A stretch of DNA of 64,000 nt from Mesorhizobium sp. PAMC28654 (GCF_020616515.1 NZ_CP085135.1:1984001-2048000), one strand, 5' to 3'. Counted from the first letter of the stretch, positions 52,375-62,415 are shown. Numbers and translations: made by a program. The notes: generated from the sequence alone by a model not told the origin.

Positions 52375-53493
52375 TTATCGATCTCTTGGGTCGAGTGCGT
52401 CGCGCAGGCCGTCGCCAACGAAATTCAGGGCGAACAGCGTCGAAACGAGGAAGAAGGCGGGAAACAGAAGCAGCCAGTTGGCGGTGCCGATGTTCTTGGC
52501 GCCAACCGAGATCAGCACGCCCCAGCTGGTCATAGGCTCCTGGATACCGAGCCCAAGGAACGACAGGAAGCTCTCCAGGATGATGACCTGCGGCACCAGC
52601 AGCGTCATGTAGATCACCACGGGGCCAAGCAGGTTGGGAATGACGTGGCGCAAGAGAATGCCGCGCCGGCCGACGCCCATGGCTTCCGCCGCCTGGACAT
52701 ATTCCTGCCGCCGGATCGACAGCGCCTGCCCGCGCACGATGCGCGCCATGTCGAGCCACAGTACGGCGCCGACAGCCAGGAACATCAGCACGAAGTTGCG
52801 GCCGAAGAACACCACCAGCATAATGACGAAGAAGATGAATGGCAGCGAATAGAGCACGTCGACGATGCGCATCATCACCTCGTCGACCTTGCCGCCCGAA
52901 AAACCCGCCGCGGCGCCATAGACAACGCCGATCACCACCGCCACGACGCCGGCGAGTAGGCCGATGGCCAATGATATGCGCCCGGCCACCAGCGTGCGCG
53001 ACAGGAGATCTCGGCCCGTGTTGTCGGTACCGAACAGGAAATACTGCTGCTTGACCGACGTGCTCATGACCATCTCGAGCCCGTCCGGTGACTTGTTCTC
53101 GATTTTCGTGTCGTAAAAGGCATCGGAACGGTCGAGGTAACGGATGTTGCGGTCATCGATCGGCTTGGTCGAGGTGACGGTGACGGTGACGCGCTCGCGG
53201 TCCTGCTTCCACTCCTTGATGTCGACCCGCATGCGCTTGATCGCGTCAGTAAGTGCTGTCTCGATCATGTCGGGCTTCGGATAGGCCGTAAGGCTTGGCG
53301 GTGTGCGCACATAGTCGGCGTAGATGGTCGTGTATTGGTGCGGCACGAAGTACGGCCCGAACACGCTGACAATTGCGATCAGCGCGAGATAGTAGAGGCT
53401 GAACATGGCAGCGCGGTTGGCTTTGAGACGCGCCCAGGCGTCGCCCCACAAGGACCGTCCAACGACTGGTGCGGTGACAGCGATGTCAGTCAT
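52375..53493 (-). CDS. Oligopeptide ABC transporter permease (OppC type)
   Basis: A 372-residue inner-membrane permease. An N-terminal helix (AAMFSLYYLALIAIVSVFG) is followed by a long periplasmic insertion (residues about 55-140, with YPKPDMIETALTDAIKRMRV) typical of YejE-like OppC proteins. Five more helices follow, with the EAA loop RRQEYVQAAEAMGVGRRGI-LLRHVIPNL. FGTDNTGRDLLSRTLVAGR is the conserved entry. ATG 53493 (MTDIAVTAPV) is chosen; it overlaps the 3' end of the OppB-type gene by 8 bp. It partners with that permease. Confidence 0.92.
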   Translation of the reverse strand: MTDIAVTAPVVGRSLWGDAWARLKANRAAMFSLYYLALIAIVSVFGPYFVPHQYTTIYADYVRTPPSLTAYPKPDMIETALTDAIKRMRVDIKEWKQDRERVTVTVTSTKPIDDRNIRYLDRSDAFYDTKIENKSPDGLEMVMSTSVKQQYFLFGTDNTGRDLLSRTLVAGRISLAIGLLAGVVAVVIGVVYGAAAGFSGGKVDEVMMRIVDVLYSLPFIFFVIMLVVFFGRNFVLMFLAVGAVLWLDMARIVRGQALSIRRQEYVQAAEAMGVGRRGILLRHVIPNLLGPVVIYMTLLVPQVIILESFLSFLGLGIQEPMTSWGVLISVGAKNIGTANWLLLFPAFFLVSTLFALNFVGDGLRDALDPRDR

Positions 53494-54409
53494 AACGCAC
53501 CCTCGGATCGATGACCGCATACATGACGTCGACGATCAGGTTGAAGACGATGGTGAAGAGAGCGATCACCACCACCGTTCCCATCACCAGCGTGTAGTCA
53601 CGATTGAGTGCGGCATCGACGAAATAGCGGCCAACGCCGGGAATGGAGAAAATCGTCTCCACGATGACCGAACCGGTGAGCAAGGCAGCCGCCGCCGGGC
53701 CGGTGAAGGAAACGATCGGCAGGATGGCGCCGCGAAGCGCGTGCTTGACCACCACGGACCAGTCGGAAAGGCCGAGCGCGCGAGCCGTGCGGATATGATG
53801 TGATCGCAGCGATTCGATCATCGAGCCACGCATCAGCCTGGCGACAATGGCGATCTGCGGCAGGGCGAGCGTCAGTGCCGGGCCGACCTTGTTGATGAAA
53901 GCGCCATCGCCCCATCCGCCGATCGGCAGCAGCTTCCAGGTCAATCCGAACAGAAGCTGGATCACTGGAGCGATGACGAAAGTGGGGATGGTGCTGCCGG
54001 CGGTCGCCAGCGCAATCACCGCGTAGTCGCCGGGCTTGTTCTGGTTGAGCGCGGCAATGGTGCCGAGCAGGGTCCCAAGCAGAAGTGCAAGGATCAGCGC
54101 CGAGGCGCCAAGCTGGATCGAAATGGGCAGGCCCTTGGCGAACAGCTCGGTAACCGTGAAATCCGGCATATTGTAGCTTGGGCCGAAATTGCCGCGCAGC
54201 AGATTGCCGAGATAATGGACATATTGCAGCCAGAGCGGATCGTTAAGGCCGAACTGGGCTTCGAGATTGGCCTTGATCTCCGGGCTCAGTCCCCGCTCCT
54301 GGTTGAACGGGCCGCCTGGCGCGACACGCATCAGGAAGAACGCCATGGTGACGATGACAAACAGCGTCGGAATGGCGGTCAGAAGCCGCCGGAATATGTA
54401 ACGCAGCAT
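53486..54409 (-). CDS. Oligopeptide ABC transporter permease (OppB type)
   Basis: A 307-residue permease: MLRYIFRRLLTAIPTLFVIV, then FLMRVAPGGPF (OppB signature), periplasmic FGLNDPLWLQYVHYLGNLLR, and the EAA loop IRTARALGLSDWSVVVKHAL. The C-terminal helices end VMYAVIDPRVRYD. Six hydrophobic segments are visible. It follows the binding-protein gene by 62 bp, in which a small GC hairpin lies, and overlaps the next permease gene by 8 bp. Confidence 0.93.
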   Translation of the reverse strand: MLRYIFRRLLTAIPTLFVIVTMAFFLMRVAPGGPFNQERGLSPEIKANLEAQFGLNDPLWLQYVHYLGNLLRGNFGPSYNMPDFTVTELFAKGLPISIQLGASALILALLLGTLLGTIAALNQNKPGDYAVIALATAGSTIPTFVIAPVIQLLFGLTWKLLPIGGWGDGAFINKVGPALTLALPQIAIVARLMRGSMIESLRSHHIRTARALGLSDWSVVVKHALRGAILPIVSFTGPAAAALLTGSVIVETIFSIPGVGRYFVDAALNRDYTLVMGTVVVIALFTIVFNLIVDVMYAVIDPRVRYD

Positions 54410-54434
54410 AGGTGCCCCGCTTCAGCTAGAGCGA

Positions 54435-54458
54435 CCGCCGCCCCGAATGGAGCGGCGG
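54435..54458 (-). other. GC hairpin between binding-protein and permease genes
   Basis: CCGCCGC (54435-54441) pairs with GCGGCGG (54452-54458) across a 10-base loop, 14 bp after the binding-protein stop. No T-run follows, so it is more likely an mRNA-stabilising or partial attenuator hairpin that keeps binding protein in excess over permeases, a common arrangement in such operons (inference). Confidence 0.45.
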
Positions 54459-54471
54459 CTTGGCCAAGGAG

Positions 54472-56064
54472 TTAGTCCTTGGTGATGAAGCGGGACGGAT
54501 GCACGTCCATCACATTATCCACGAAGCCATGAAGCTTCGTGGATACGATGTCATGATAGCTGTAGTAGAGAAGCGGAATGACGCCGACATCGTCAACGAG
54601 GATGCGCTCGGCCTCAGCCAGTTCCTTCATGCGCTCTTCAGGCTTGCCGCCGGCGGCGGCGGCCTTGTCCATTGCTTCCTCATATTTCGAGCTGTCATAA
54701 TTCGAATAGTTGATGCCGCTCGCCTTGCGGGAGATGCCGAGGAAGTTTTCAGGATCCTTGTAGTCGGCGATCCAGGCCGCACGGGCCACGTCATAGTCGC
54801 CCTTGTGCTGGAGGAACGAGTAATGGGTCTTGGTGTCGGTGTTGAGTAGCGTCACTTCAACGCCAAGCGGCTTCAGCTGTTCCTGGATGGCAATGGCGGT
54901 ATTCTTGTGGTTTTCCGAGGTGTTATAGCGAATCTCCATCTTCAACGGATGCTCGGGCGTATAGCCGAGTTTCTCGAAGACCTTCTTGGCCGCGTCCTCG
55001 CGGTCGATCTGCGACATATCCGCGTATTTGGCCATAGCCGGCGTGTAGCCTTGAATGCCGGGAGGCACCATCGAATAGCCAGGCAGCATTGAATTCTGCC
55101 AGACTTTCTCCGCGAGGAAGTCGCGGTCGATCGCCATGGAGATGGCGGTGCGCAGTTCCGGATTGTTCCACGGCGCCTTGTCGGTCTTGACCGCATAGTA
55201 GTAGGTGCCGAGGTATGGCCCGACGCGGATCTGATCGCCAAACTTGGTCTTGAGGTCACCGAGCTGTTCCGTCGGGAGGTCGTCGTAGCTGTCGAGTTCA
55301 CCTGCCTCGAAGCGCTTCATCGCCGACGAACGATCTTCGGTCGGGATGTAGTTGACAGTGTCGATCTTGACGCTTGCGGCGTCCCAGAATTTCGGATTCT
55401 TGACCAGCTTCATGTGATCGTTGGGAACCCACTCCGCCAGCGTATAGGGGCCATTGGAGACCAGTTTACCCGGCTTGATCCAATCGGCGCCGAGCTTTTC
55501 GATGGAGGCCTTGCTGACCGGATAGGTCGCCTGATGGGTCAGCATCTCCAGGAAATATGGTGTCGGCGCCTTGAGCGTGACCTCAAGGGTGTTTGCATCG
55601 ATCGCCTTGGCGCCGAGATCTTCGGGCTTGGCTTTGCTGGTGTTCAATTCCTCCGCATTCTTCACCGGGTAAAGCATCGAGGAGTACTGGGCACCGGTCG
55701 CCGGATCTTCAAGGCGGCGGAAGGCGTAGACGAAATCATCGGCCGTCACCGGAGTGCCATCCGACCAGAGGCCGTCCTTCCGCAACTTGAAGGTATAGAC
55801 GGTGCCATCGTCGGACACGGTCCAGCTCTCGGCGGCGCCCGGAATGAGGTTTGCCTTCTGGTCCTGCATGACCAGCCCCTGGAACAGGTCGCGCAAGACG
55901 TTGGCTTCGTAGACTGTCGAGGTCTTGTGCGGGTCCACCGACTCCGATTCGGCGGAAGTACCGCGGTTGTAGACGGTCTCGGCAAAGGCCGGCGTATGGA
56001 ACGCACCGGCAGCCAAGGTCATGGTCGTGGCGAAGACAGTCGCCTTCAGCATGTTTTTGAGCAT
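54472..56064 (-). CDS. Oligopeptide ABC transporter, periplasmic binding protein
   Basis: A 530-residue SBP_bac_5 (OppA-like) protein. Signal peptide MLKNMLKATVFATTMTLAAG, cleavage expected after AFA. The mature part begins ETVYNRGTSAESESVDPHKT, the OppA-style opening, with VSDDGTVYTFKLRKDGLWSDG and ISMAIDRDFLAEKVWQ. ATG 56064 is set by GGGAGAA upstream; the frame runs to 56208 without similarity. It captures peptides for the transporter of the next three genes. It is first in the operon, whose promoter lies in 56065-56350. Confidence 0.94.
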   Translation of the reverse strand: MLKNMLKATVFATTMTLAAGAFHTPAFAETVYNRGTSAESESVDPHKTSTVYEANVLRDLFQGLVMQDQKANLIPGAAESWTVSDDGTVYTFKLRKDGLWSDGTPVTADDFVYAFRRLEDPATGAQYSSMLYPVKNAEELNTSKAKPEDLGAKAIDANTLEVTLKAPTPYFLEMLTHQATYPVSKASIEKLGADWIKPGKLVSNGPYTLAEWVPNDHMKLVKNPKFWDAASVKIDTVNYIPTEDRSSAMKRFEAGELDSYDDLPTEQLGDLKTKFGDQIRVGPYLGTYYYAVKTDKAPWNNPELRTAISMAIDRDFLAEKVWQNSMLPGYSMVPPGIQGYTPAMAKYADMSQIDREDAAKKVFEKLGYTPEHPLKMEIRYNTSENHKNTAIAIQEQLKPLGVEVTLLNTDTKTHYSFLQHKGDYDVARAAWIADYKDPENFLGISRKASGINYSNYDSSKYEEAMDKAAAAGGKPEERMKELAEAERILVDDVGVIPLLYYSYHDIVSTKLHGFVDNVMDVHPSRFITKD

Positions 56065-56350
56065 TGAGTTCTCCCTGTTGGCGCGGCCCCTCAGCCACAC
56101 CTCTTGAGTGTTTACGCCGGAGCCGATTCTGGCCCTCTCAGCGCGCCGCCGATTTCCCGTTTCGGCAGCTGGTGGCAGGAGACTAGACAGGAGGTAGTCC
56201 CTTTTCAACAGAGTCTTGATTGACGCTAAGTCAGTGTCCTGACGCTAAAACAGAGTAATCTAAAATTATAATAGCTATTCAACTCGGCGCACCTGCAGGT
56301 TGTGCCTTGTGTTTTCTGTTTCTGCAGTGCGGGTTTGGCATTCTCTGTAC

Positions 56351-56797
56351 ATGTTCCAGAAGCACTATCTTGAGAATCCAAGGCGCCATTTCCGGACAAA
56401 TTCTTCGGGAACTTCGGCGGTCGAGTTCGCGCTGCTTTCGCCGATTTTCATCCTGCTTCTGCTCGGAATGGTTGCATACGGCATCTATTTCGGTGCCAGC
56501 AACTCGATACAGCAAATCGCGGCCGACGCCGCGCGCACGGCACTTGCCGGAGTGAACCAGACGGAACGCCAGACCCTGGTGGCAAGTTTTCTCAGCACCA
56601 ACGCCAGCGGTTATCCCTTCGTGGACTCCACCAAGCTGACCTACACGGCCAATGACAGCGTCGCCGACGGAAGCGAGTTCGTAGTGTCCATCCAGTATGA
56701 CGCCCGCAACCTGCCGATCTGGAACCTGTTTCCCAATCTGGCCATGCCCGGAACCACCATCTCGCGCCAGTCAACGATAAGGGTCGGAGGCATCTAA
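56351..56797 (+). CDS. TadE-like pilus assembly protein
   Basis: A 148-residue minor pilin-like protein. After a short basic N-terminus comes SSGTSAVEFALLSPIFILLL, the TadE prepilin-type motif (Gly then Glu at +5) and one membrane helix; the rest is a periplasmic domain. ATG 56351 (MFQKHYLENPRR) is chosen. Its stop directly abuts the TadG gene ATG (56797/56798). TadE/TadG belong to Flp/Tad pilus systems; no tadA, cpaB or flp gene is nearby, so this is an orphan pair. Confidence 0.85.
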   Translation: MFQKHYLENPRRHFRTNSSGTSAVEFALLSPIFILLLLGMVAYGIYFGASNSIQQIAADAARTALAGVNQTERQTLVASFLSTNASGYPFVDSTKLTYTANDSVADGSEFVVSIQYDARNLPIWNLFPNLAMPGTTISRQSTIRVGGI

Positions 56798-58570
56798 ATG
56801 CTGCGGCTGCTGCAGGAGGGGATTGGCCGGGTCGCCGGGTTGCTGAGTGACAAGAAAGCGAATTTTACCGTGATGGCGGCGCTGTGCGCGCCCGTTGCAC
56901 TGGCGCTGGCTGCCTTTGCCATCGACGAAGGCTCTATCTACACGGAACGCCGCACCGCCCAGGCAATGACCGATCTGGCCGCGATCACCGCCGCATCGAA
57001 CATCACCAACATTCAAAATGCAGTGGTGACGACACTCACCGACAATGGAATGCCCGGGATCATCGTTCAGAACGCGGGCCAGACCATCGTACCGACCGCT
57101 GGCCAGACCGTTGTGTCAATCTCCCCCGGCCAATACGCGGCGGCATCGGGGGTCGGCGTCGGCCAACGCTTCCAGGCAGGGGTGACACCCTATAACGCAG
57201 TCAAAGTCACCTTGAAGAAAATTCCCGCGCGCTTCTTCGCAAGCGCGCTGATCCCCAGCCCTGTGATCAGCACGCAAGCCATCGCCAGCATGACACCAAT
57301 GGCGACGTTTTCGGTGGGCTCCAGGCTTCTCAGCCTCAATGGCGGTATCCTGAATTCGCTGCTTAGCGGGCTGATAGGCGGCAACATCTCGCTCAGCGTC
57401 ATGGATTACAACGCACTGGTCTCGGCCGACATCGACGTACTTTCCTTCATGGGTGCCCTGGCGACCCAGTTGAATCTGACCGCCGGGACCTATTCGGACG
57501 TGCTGGCGTCGAAGGCGACAATCGGTCAGATCGCCTCCGCCATGGCCAGTGTTCCCGGCCTGGACGGCACCAGCGCCCTCGCCCTGCAGGCGATCGTCGC
57601 CAAGGCCACCAGCACGGTCAAGATCCCGCTCAACACGCTTGTCGATCTCGGCGGCGTCGGCAGTCTGGCAATTGGGCAAAGACCACCAGGTCTTGGGGTT
57701 AGCGCAAACGCCATCGGAATGCTGACCGCCGGCGCCGTGTTGGCGAACGGCACCAACCAGGTCGCGCTGAACCTCGGCGCCACCATACCGGGCCTTACCG
57801 CCACGACACTGACCATCGCCATCGGCCAACCCATGCAATCCTCGCCTTGGCTCGCGATCGACCAGGTTGGCACCACGGTCCGCACTGCCCAGACGCGAAT
57901 CAAGCTTACGTCGTCCGTCACCGTTGGCACCTCGGGTCTGGGTGGCGGCATCAGCCTGCTGGCCGTCAATCTGCCGCTCAATGTGGAGGTGGCCTACGCC
58001 CAGGCCACGTTGACCGGAATTACGTGCCCGAGCGGCCCCTCCAGCATCCTGGTTTCGATCGCCGCGCAGCCAGGCATTGCGGCACTGCATCTGGCCAACA
58101 CCAGTGCCACCGGCACCGCCTTCGCCAACTTCAGCCAGCCGCAGACGTTCAGCAATGCCGAGATCGCGGATGTGAGCCTGCAACTGCTGCTGATCAACCT
58201 TCCCCTGCTGCAGATCATGGGTTCCGCGGCAACGGCGATCACCAACAACAGTCCCCAGACGCTGACCTTCAACGCCACGGAAATCGCAAACAAGACGACA
58301 AAGACCGTGTCGACACGCAATATAACGCAGTCGCTTACCTCGTCGCTGATCAGCAATCTGTCGCTTTCGGTCAATGCGCTCGGCCTCGGGATTGACCTGA
58401 CCGGTTTACTCGGAACGGTGACGCCAGCGGTGGTCGCGGTGCTGAATGGCGTCACCGCGCCAGTCGACAATTTGCTTTACAATCTGCTCTCGACTCTCGG
58501 CGTCAGCGTCGGCTCGGCCGATGTCCGGGTTACCGGCGCGACCTGCGGGCGCTCGGTGCTTGTTCAGTAA
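56798..58570 (+). CDS. TadG-like protein with large extracytoplasmic domain
   Basis: A 590-residue protein. The N-terminus has the TadG motif: KKANFTVMAALCAPVALALA, a membrane helix, then IDEGSIYTERRTAQAMTDLA, diagnostic of the Flp pilus/DUF2134 group. The remaining 530 residues are Ala/Leu/Thr-rich, low in charge, with repeated short hydrophobic stretches (LLSLNGGILNSLLSGLIGGN; LLGTVTPAVVAVLNGV). It directly abuts the TadE gene. It probably sits in the periplasm or at the surface; the role is unknown. Confidence 0.82.
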   Translation: MLRLLQEGIGRVAGLLSDKKANFTVMAALCAPVALALAAFAIDEGSIYTERRTAQAMTDLAAITAASNITNIQNAVVTTLTDNGMPGIIVQNAGQTIVPTAGQTVVSISPGQYAAASGVGVGQRFQAGVTPYNAVKVTLKKIPARFFASALIPSPVISTQAIASMTPMATFSVGSRLLSLNGGILNSLLSGLIGGNISLSVMDYNALVSADIDVLSFMGALATQLNLTAGTYSDVLASKATIGQIASAMASVPGLDGTSALALQAIVAKATSTVKIPLNTLVDLGGVGSLAIGQRPPGLGVSANAIGMLTAGAVLANGTNQVALNLGATIPGLTATTLTIAIGQPMQSSPWLAIDQVGTTVRTAQTRIKLTSSVTVGTSGLGGGISLLAVNLPLNVEVAYAQATLTGITCPSGPSSILVSIAAQPGIAALHLANTSATGTAFANFSQPQTFSNAEIADVSLQLLLINLPLLQIMGSAATAITNNSPQTLTFNATEIANKTTKTVSTRNITQSLTSSLISNLSLSVNALGLGIDLTGLLGTVTPAVVAVLNGVTAPVDNLLYNLLSTLGVSVGSADVRVTGATCGRSVLVQ

Positions 58571-58585
58571 GCCGACGGTCGCGGA

Positions 58586-60204
58586 TCACCCCAGCCGGGA
58601 GAGGACCCAACCGAGCGGCGGCAGCGACAGGTCGCCTTCATGCACGTTCACGCCGCCGGCGCCAACATCGATCGGCTGGCCGATATGCTGTGGAGCGGAC
58701 CAGTTGGCCGGCTCACCGGCGAAATTGAAGACGCACAGCAATCTCTCGCCGTCACCTTCGCGAATGAAGGCAAGGACATCACCTTCGGCATCGAGAAAGC
58801 GGATCGAGCCCCGCACCAGTGCCGGATACTTTTTGCGAACAGCCAGCATCGCCCTGTAGGCGGCGAGCACGGATGTGCTCTCGCCGTTCTGGATATCGGC
58901 CGCGCGAGCGCGATGGCTTTCCGGAACCGGGAGCCACGGCTTGCCCGTTGAAAACCCGACATTGTCGGCTATGGCCTCCCAGACCATGGGTGTACGGCAC
59001 CCGTCCCTGCCCTTGAACCCCGGCCAGAAGCGGATGCCATAGGGGTCTCGCAGATCCTCAAACGCCAGTTCCGCTTCCTGCAGCCCAAGCTCTTCGCCTT
59101 GGTAGAGACAGATCGAGCCGCGCAGACAGGACAGAAGCGCTATCGAGAACCTCGCCACGGCATCAGGATCGCCGCCCGGCCTGGTCCAGCGCGTCACATG
59201 GCGCACGACATCATGATTGGAAAACGCCCAGCAAACCCAGCCGTCGGAAACCGCCGCCTCGAAAGCTTCGACACAGCCGCGCACATGCGCCGCCGAGAAC
59301 GCGGACCGAGCAGGTCGAACGTGTAGCACATGTTGAGTTTGTCGCCGCCGGACGTATAGGCGGCAAGCGTCCGCAGCGAGCGGCCTTCATCGCCCACCTC
59401 CCCCACAACGGCACGGTCGTCATATTGATCGAGTAACGCCCGGAAACGCTGGAGGAAAGCCAGGTTCTCCGGCTGTGTCTTGTCGAACAAATGCTCCTGA
59501 TAAAGATAGGGGTTGGTCTCAGTGTTGGTGCCGGCGACGCTGGACGCCAGGGGCGGATTGCCGCGCAGCCAGCGATCATGGACATAGTAGTTGACCGTAT
59601 CCAATCGAAAGCCGTCGACGCCGCGCTCCAACCAGAACCGGACCGTCTCCAGAAGTGCATCCTGCACGTCCGGATTGTGGAAATTCAGGTCCGGCTGCGA
59701 GGCGAGGAAATTGTGCATGTAATACTGCCTGCGGGTCGAATCCCATTCCCAGGCAGGGCCACCGAAAACCGACAGCCAGTTCGAGGGCGCCGTGCCGTCG
59801 GGTTTCGCATCGGCCCAGACATACCAGTCGGCCTTCGGATTATCCCTGCCCGTGCGGCTTTCGACAAACCATTCGTGACGATCGGAGGAGTGCGACAGCA
59901 CCTGATCGATGATCACCTTCAGGCCAAGCCGATGCGCCTCGGCGACAACCTCGTCGAAATCCTCGATCGTGCCGAACATCGGATCGACGGCCTGGTAGTC
60001 GGCTACGTCGTAGCCCATGTCGGCCATCGGTGACTTGAAGAAGGGTGACAACCAGACAGCATCGACGCCAAGCGAAGCGACATGGGCGAGACGCTGGGTA
60101 ATGCCGCGCAGATCGCCGCCGCCGTCGCCGGTCGTGTCCTGGAAGGACCGTGGATAGATCTGGTAGATGACGCAGCCGCGCCACCATTCGGCATTGTCAG
60201 CCAT
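58586..60204 (-). pseudogene. GH13 alpha-glucosidase, frameshifted
   Basis: Family GH13 (subfamily of oligo-1,6-glucosidase/alpha-glucosidase). N-terminal part from 60204: WWRGCVIYQIYPRSFQDTTG, VDAVWLSPFFKSPMADMGYD, then GVDGFRLDTVNYY (catalytic Asp) and VVGEVGDEGRSL (acid Glu). The C-terminal part: AFSNHDVVRHVTRW (third Asp) and LYQGEELGLQEAELAFED. The frame breaks near 59303, where LLGP should continue as AFSAAHVRGCVEAFEAA; one base is missing. Every catalytic residue is kept, so the loss is recent or a sequence error. Repaired length about 539 residues. It is 18 bp after glgX. Confidence 0.9.
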
Positions 60205-60222
60205 TCACAGGTTCTCCTAAGA

Positions 60223-62205
60223 CTATCCGGCCTCGCGCTCGATCATGAAGATGACCGTTCGCCCCGGCACTTGTCTCGATATGTCGGTTGCGTCGTTCGC
60301 TTCAGCGGGCGCCCACAAAAACCCTTCGCGAGGCGGCAGCGTGAAGACACATGCCCGGCGATCCCCATTGAAGATCACCGCAAGACGGCCGTCGTCCGCG
60401 CGCTCGCCACCCAGGACCATGACAAGCCGATGCCGCTCCGGGTCGTTCCAGCCCGCCTCATCGAGCGGTATTCCGATTTCGGACAGCCAGGCAACGTCGG
60501 GCACGTTCGAGCGCTCCAATGCCTGACCGGTCAGAAAGCGTGTTTCGCGAAGCGACGGCGTGGCGCGGCGCATGGCCGAGAGCAGAGCCGCGTAGCGCTC
60601 CAGCGGTTGATCGCGCGCTTGCCAATCGAGCCACGTCGTCTCGTTGTCCTGCGCATAGGCATTGTTGTTGCCTTTCTGGGTGTGACCGAACTCGTCGCCG
60701 GCGGTCAGCATGATGGTGCCGCGTGAGGCGAAGAGCGTGGCAAGTAGCGCGCGCTGATCATTCAAGCGGGCCATCGCGACAACGCCGTCGCTTGTCTCGC
60801 CCTCGACGCCATTGTTCCACGACAGGTTCTCGTCGTGACCATCGCGATTCTGCTCGCCATTGGCCTCGTTGTGCTTGCGCTCATAGGCAACGATATCGGC
60901 CAGCGTCATGCCGTCATGCGCGGCTATGAAGTTGACGCTTCGGCTCGCCTGCTGTCCTGACCTGGCAAAAATGTCTGACGAGCCCGCAAGCCGTGTGGCA
61001 AGCGTGCCGACCATGCCGCCATCGCCGCGCCAGAAGCGCCTGACATCGTCGCGATACCTGTCGTCCCATTCGAGGAAGGGCGGCGAAAAATTGCCAAGCT
61101 GATAGCCGTCCGGGCCGATGTCCCACGGCTCGGCGATCAGCACGCGATCGGCCAGCAGCGGGTCTTCATACATGGCCTTTAGCAGGGGGGCGTTGGCTTC
61201 GAACACACCCTCAACCCGACCGAGAATAGGCGCAAGGTCAAAGCGAAAACCATCGACGCCGGCGTGATTGACAAAGTGGCGAAGCGTGTCGAGGACCATC
61301 TCCTGGACGATCGGATGGTCGCACGCCACCGTGTTGCCGGTTCCTGTGTCGTTGGCCAGTCTGCCGTCCGGCGTGTGCCGGTAATAGGTAGGGTTGTCGA
61401 GCCCGCGCAGTGACAAGGTCGGACCAAGCCTGTCGCTTTCACCGGTGTGATTGAAGACGAGATCGAGGATGACGCCAATGCCAGCCTTGCGCAGGGCGGC
61501 GACTGTCTCGCGTAACTCGGCAAGGCCGCCGGGCGCCAGACGCGGATCGAGCGCCATGAACGTCACCGGATTGTAGCCCCAGGCATTGCGCAGCCCGAGC
61601 GGCGGCAGATGACGCTCGTCGATCGACGCCGTCACCGGCATCAGTTCGACCGCGCCCACGCCGAGCTTCTTGAGATGCTCGATAATCGCCGGGTGGGCAA
61701 GAGCCGCTATCGTGCCGCGCTGTTCTTTCGGTATCTCCGGATGCAGCAAGGTGAAGGCTCGAACCGGGACTTCGTAGACCAGGCCGCCGGGCTGGAACAG
61801 CGGCGGCAAGGCCGGCACCGGTTTCGGCAAAGTGCGGGCGATAGACTTCGGCACCAGGCGGGCGGTGTCGGCCCCCTCGCCTCGTCGCTGCGCCAACCGC
61901 CAGTCATAGACGTGGGGCCGATCGATCTCGACGGCATAGGGGTCGGTTAGCAGCTTGTCGGGATCGAACCAGAGCCCGCGCTCCGGCGCGTAGTCGCCAT
62001 CGGCGCGAAACCCGTAGCGGCTGCCGGGGCCAAGGCCTGCAACGAACAACGCGTGAACGCCCTCGCCTTCCGGCCGTAGCTCAAGCCGTTCGACCTGGCG
62101 CGCACCGGCGCCGTCGAAGATCGAGACCCAAAGGCGTCGGGCCGTCGACGACCAGGCGGCGAAGCGGATGCCTTCGCTGGTGACGGTTGCGCCGAGCAAA
62201 CTCAT
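60223..62205 (-). CDS. glgX: Glycogen debranching enzyme GlgX (GH13_11)
   Basis: A 660-residue cytosolic isoamylase-type enzyme removing alpha-1,6 branches from phosphorylase-trimmed glycogen. The N-terminal CBM48 domain has TVTSEGIRFAAWSSTARR and YGFRADGDYAPERGLWFDPDKLLTDPYA. The catalytic barrel has ILDLVFNHTGESD, GVDGFRFDLAPILGR (Asp), LIAEPWDIGPDGY (Glu) and NFIAAHDGMTLAD (Asp), plus the GlgX-specific GDEFGHTQKGNNNAYAQDNE. Start ATG 62205 with GGAAAG upstream. It sits between pgm and the alpha-glucosidase gene, part of the glycogen cluster. Confidence 0.95.
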   Translation of the reverse strand: MSLLGATVTSEGIRFAAWSSTARRLWVSIFDGAGARQVERLELRPEGEGVHALFVAGLGPGSRYGFRADGDYAPERGLWFDPDKLLTDPYAVEIDRPHVYDWRLAQRRGEGADTARLVPKSIARTLPKPVPALPPLFQPGGLVYEVPVRAFTLLHPEIPKEQRGTIAALAHPAIIEHLKKLGVGAVELMPVTASIDERHLPPLGLRNAWGYNPVTFMALDPRLAPGGLAELRETVAALRKAGIGVILDLVFNHTGESDRLGPTLSLRGLDNPTYYRHTPDGRLANDTGTGNTVACDHPIVQEMVLDTLRHFVNHAGVDGFRFDLAPILGRVEGVFEANAPLLKAMYEDPLLADRVLIAEPWDIGPDGYQLGNFSPPFLEWDDRYRDDVRRFWRGDGGMVGTLATRLAGSSDIFARSGQQASRSVNFIAAHDGMTLADIVAYERKHNEANGEQNRDGHDENLSWNNGVEGETSDGVVAMARLNDQRALLATLFASRGTIMLTAGDEFGHTQKGNNNAYAQDNETTWLDWQARDQPLERYAALLSAMRRATPSLRETRFLTGQALERSNVPDVAWLSEIGIPLDEAGWNDPERHRLVMVLGGERADDGRLAVIFNGDRRACVFTLPPREGFLWAPAEANDATDISRQVPGRTVIFMIEREAG

Positions 62206-62256
62206 GCGACCGCTTTCCACCCTGTCCCTTGTGGGGAGTATCGCGAGCGGGCGTCA

Positions 62257-62415
62257 CCTTCTCCCCTTGTGGGAGAAGGTGGATCGGCGCGCAGCGCAGA
62301 GACGGATGAGGGGTGCTGGAAGAAACGAGGCGTCGACGATTTCAAAGGCATGCGCCAAGTTGGAGCACCCCTCATCCGACCGAGCTTCGCTCGGCCACCT
62401 TCTCCCACAAGGGGA
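62257..62415. repeat. RIME-type rhizobial mosaic palindromic element
   Basis: A nested inverted structure in the glgX-pgm gap. Perfect 21-bp arms lie at 62262-62282 (TCCCCTTGTGGGAGAAGGTGG) and 62395-62415; perfect 14-bp arms at 62304-62317 (GGATGAGGGGTGCT) and 62364-62377; the outer arms also self-pair (CCTTCTCCC/GGGAGAAGG). This matches the look of the Rhizobium intergenic mosaic elements known across the order. The whole can fold as one long hairpin. Confidence 0.8.
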
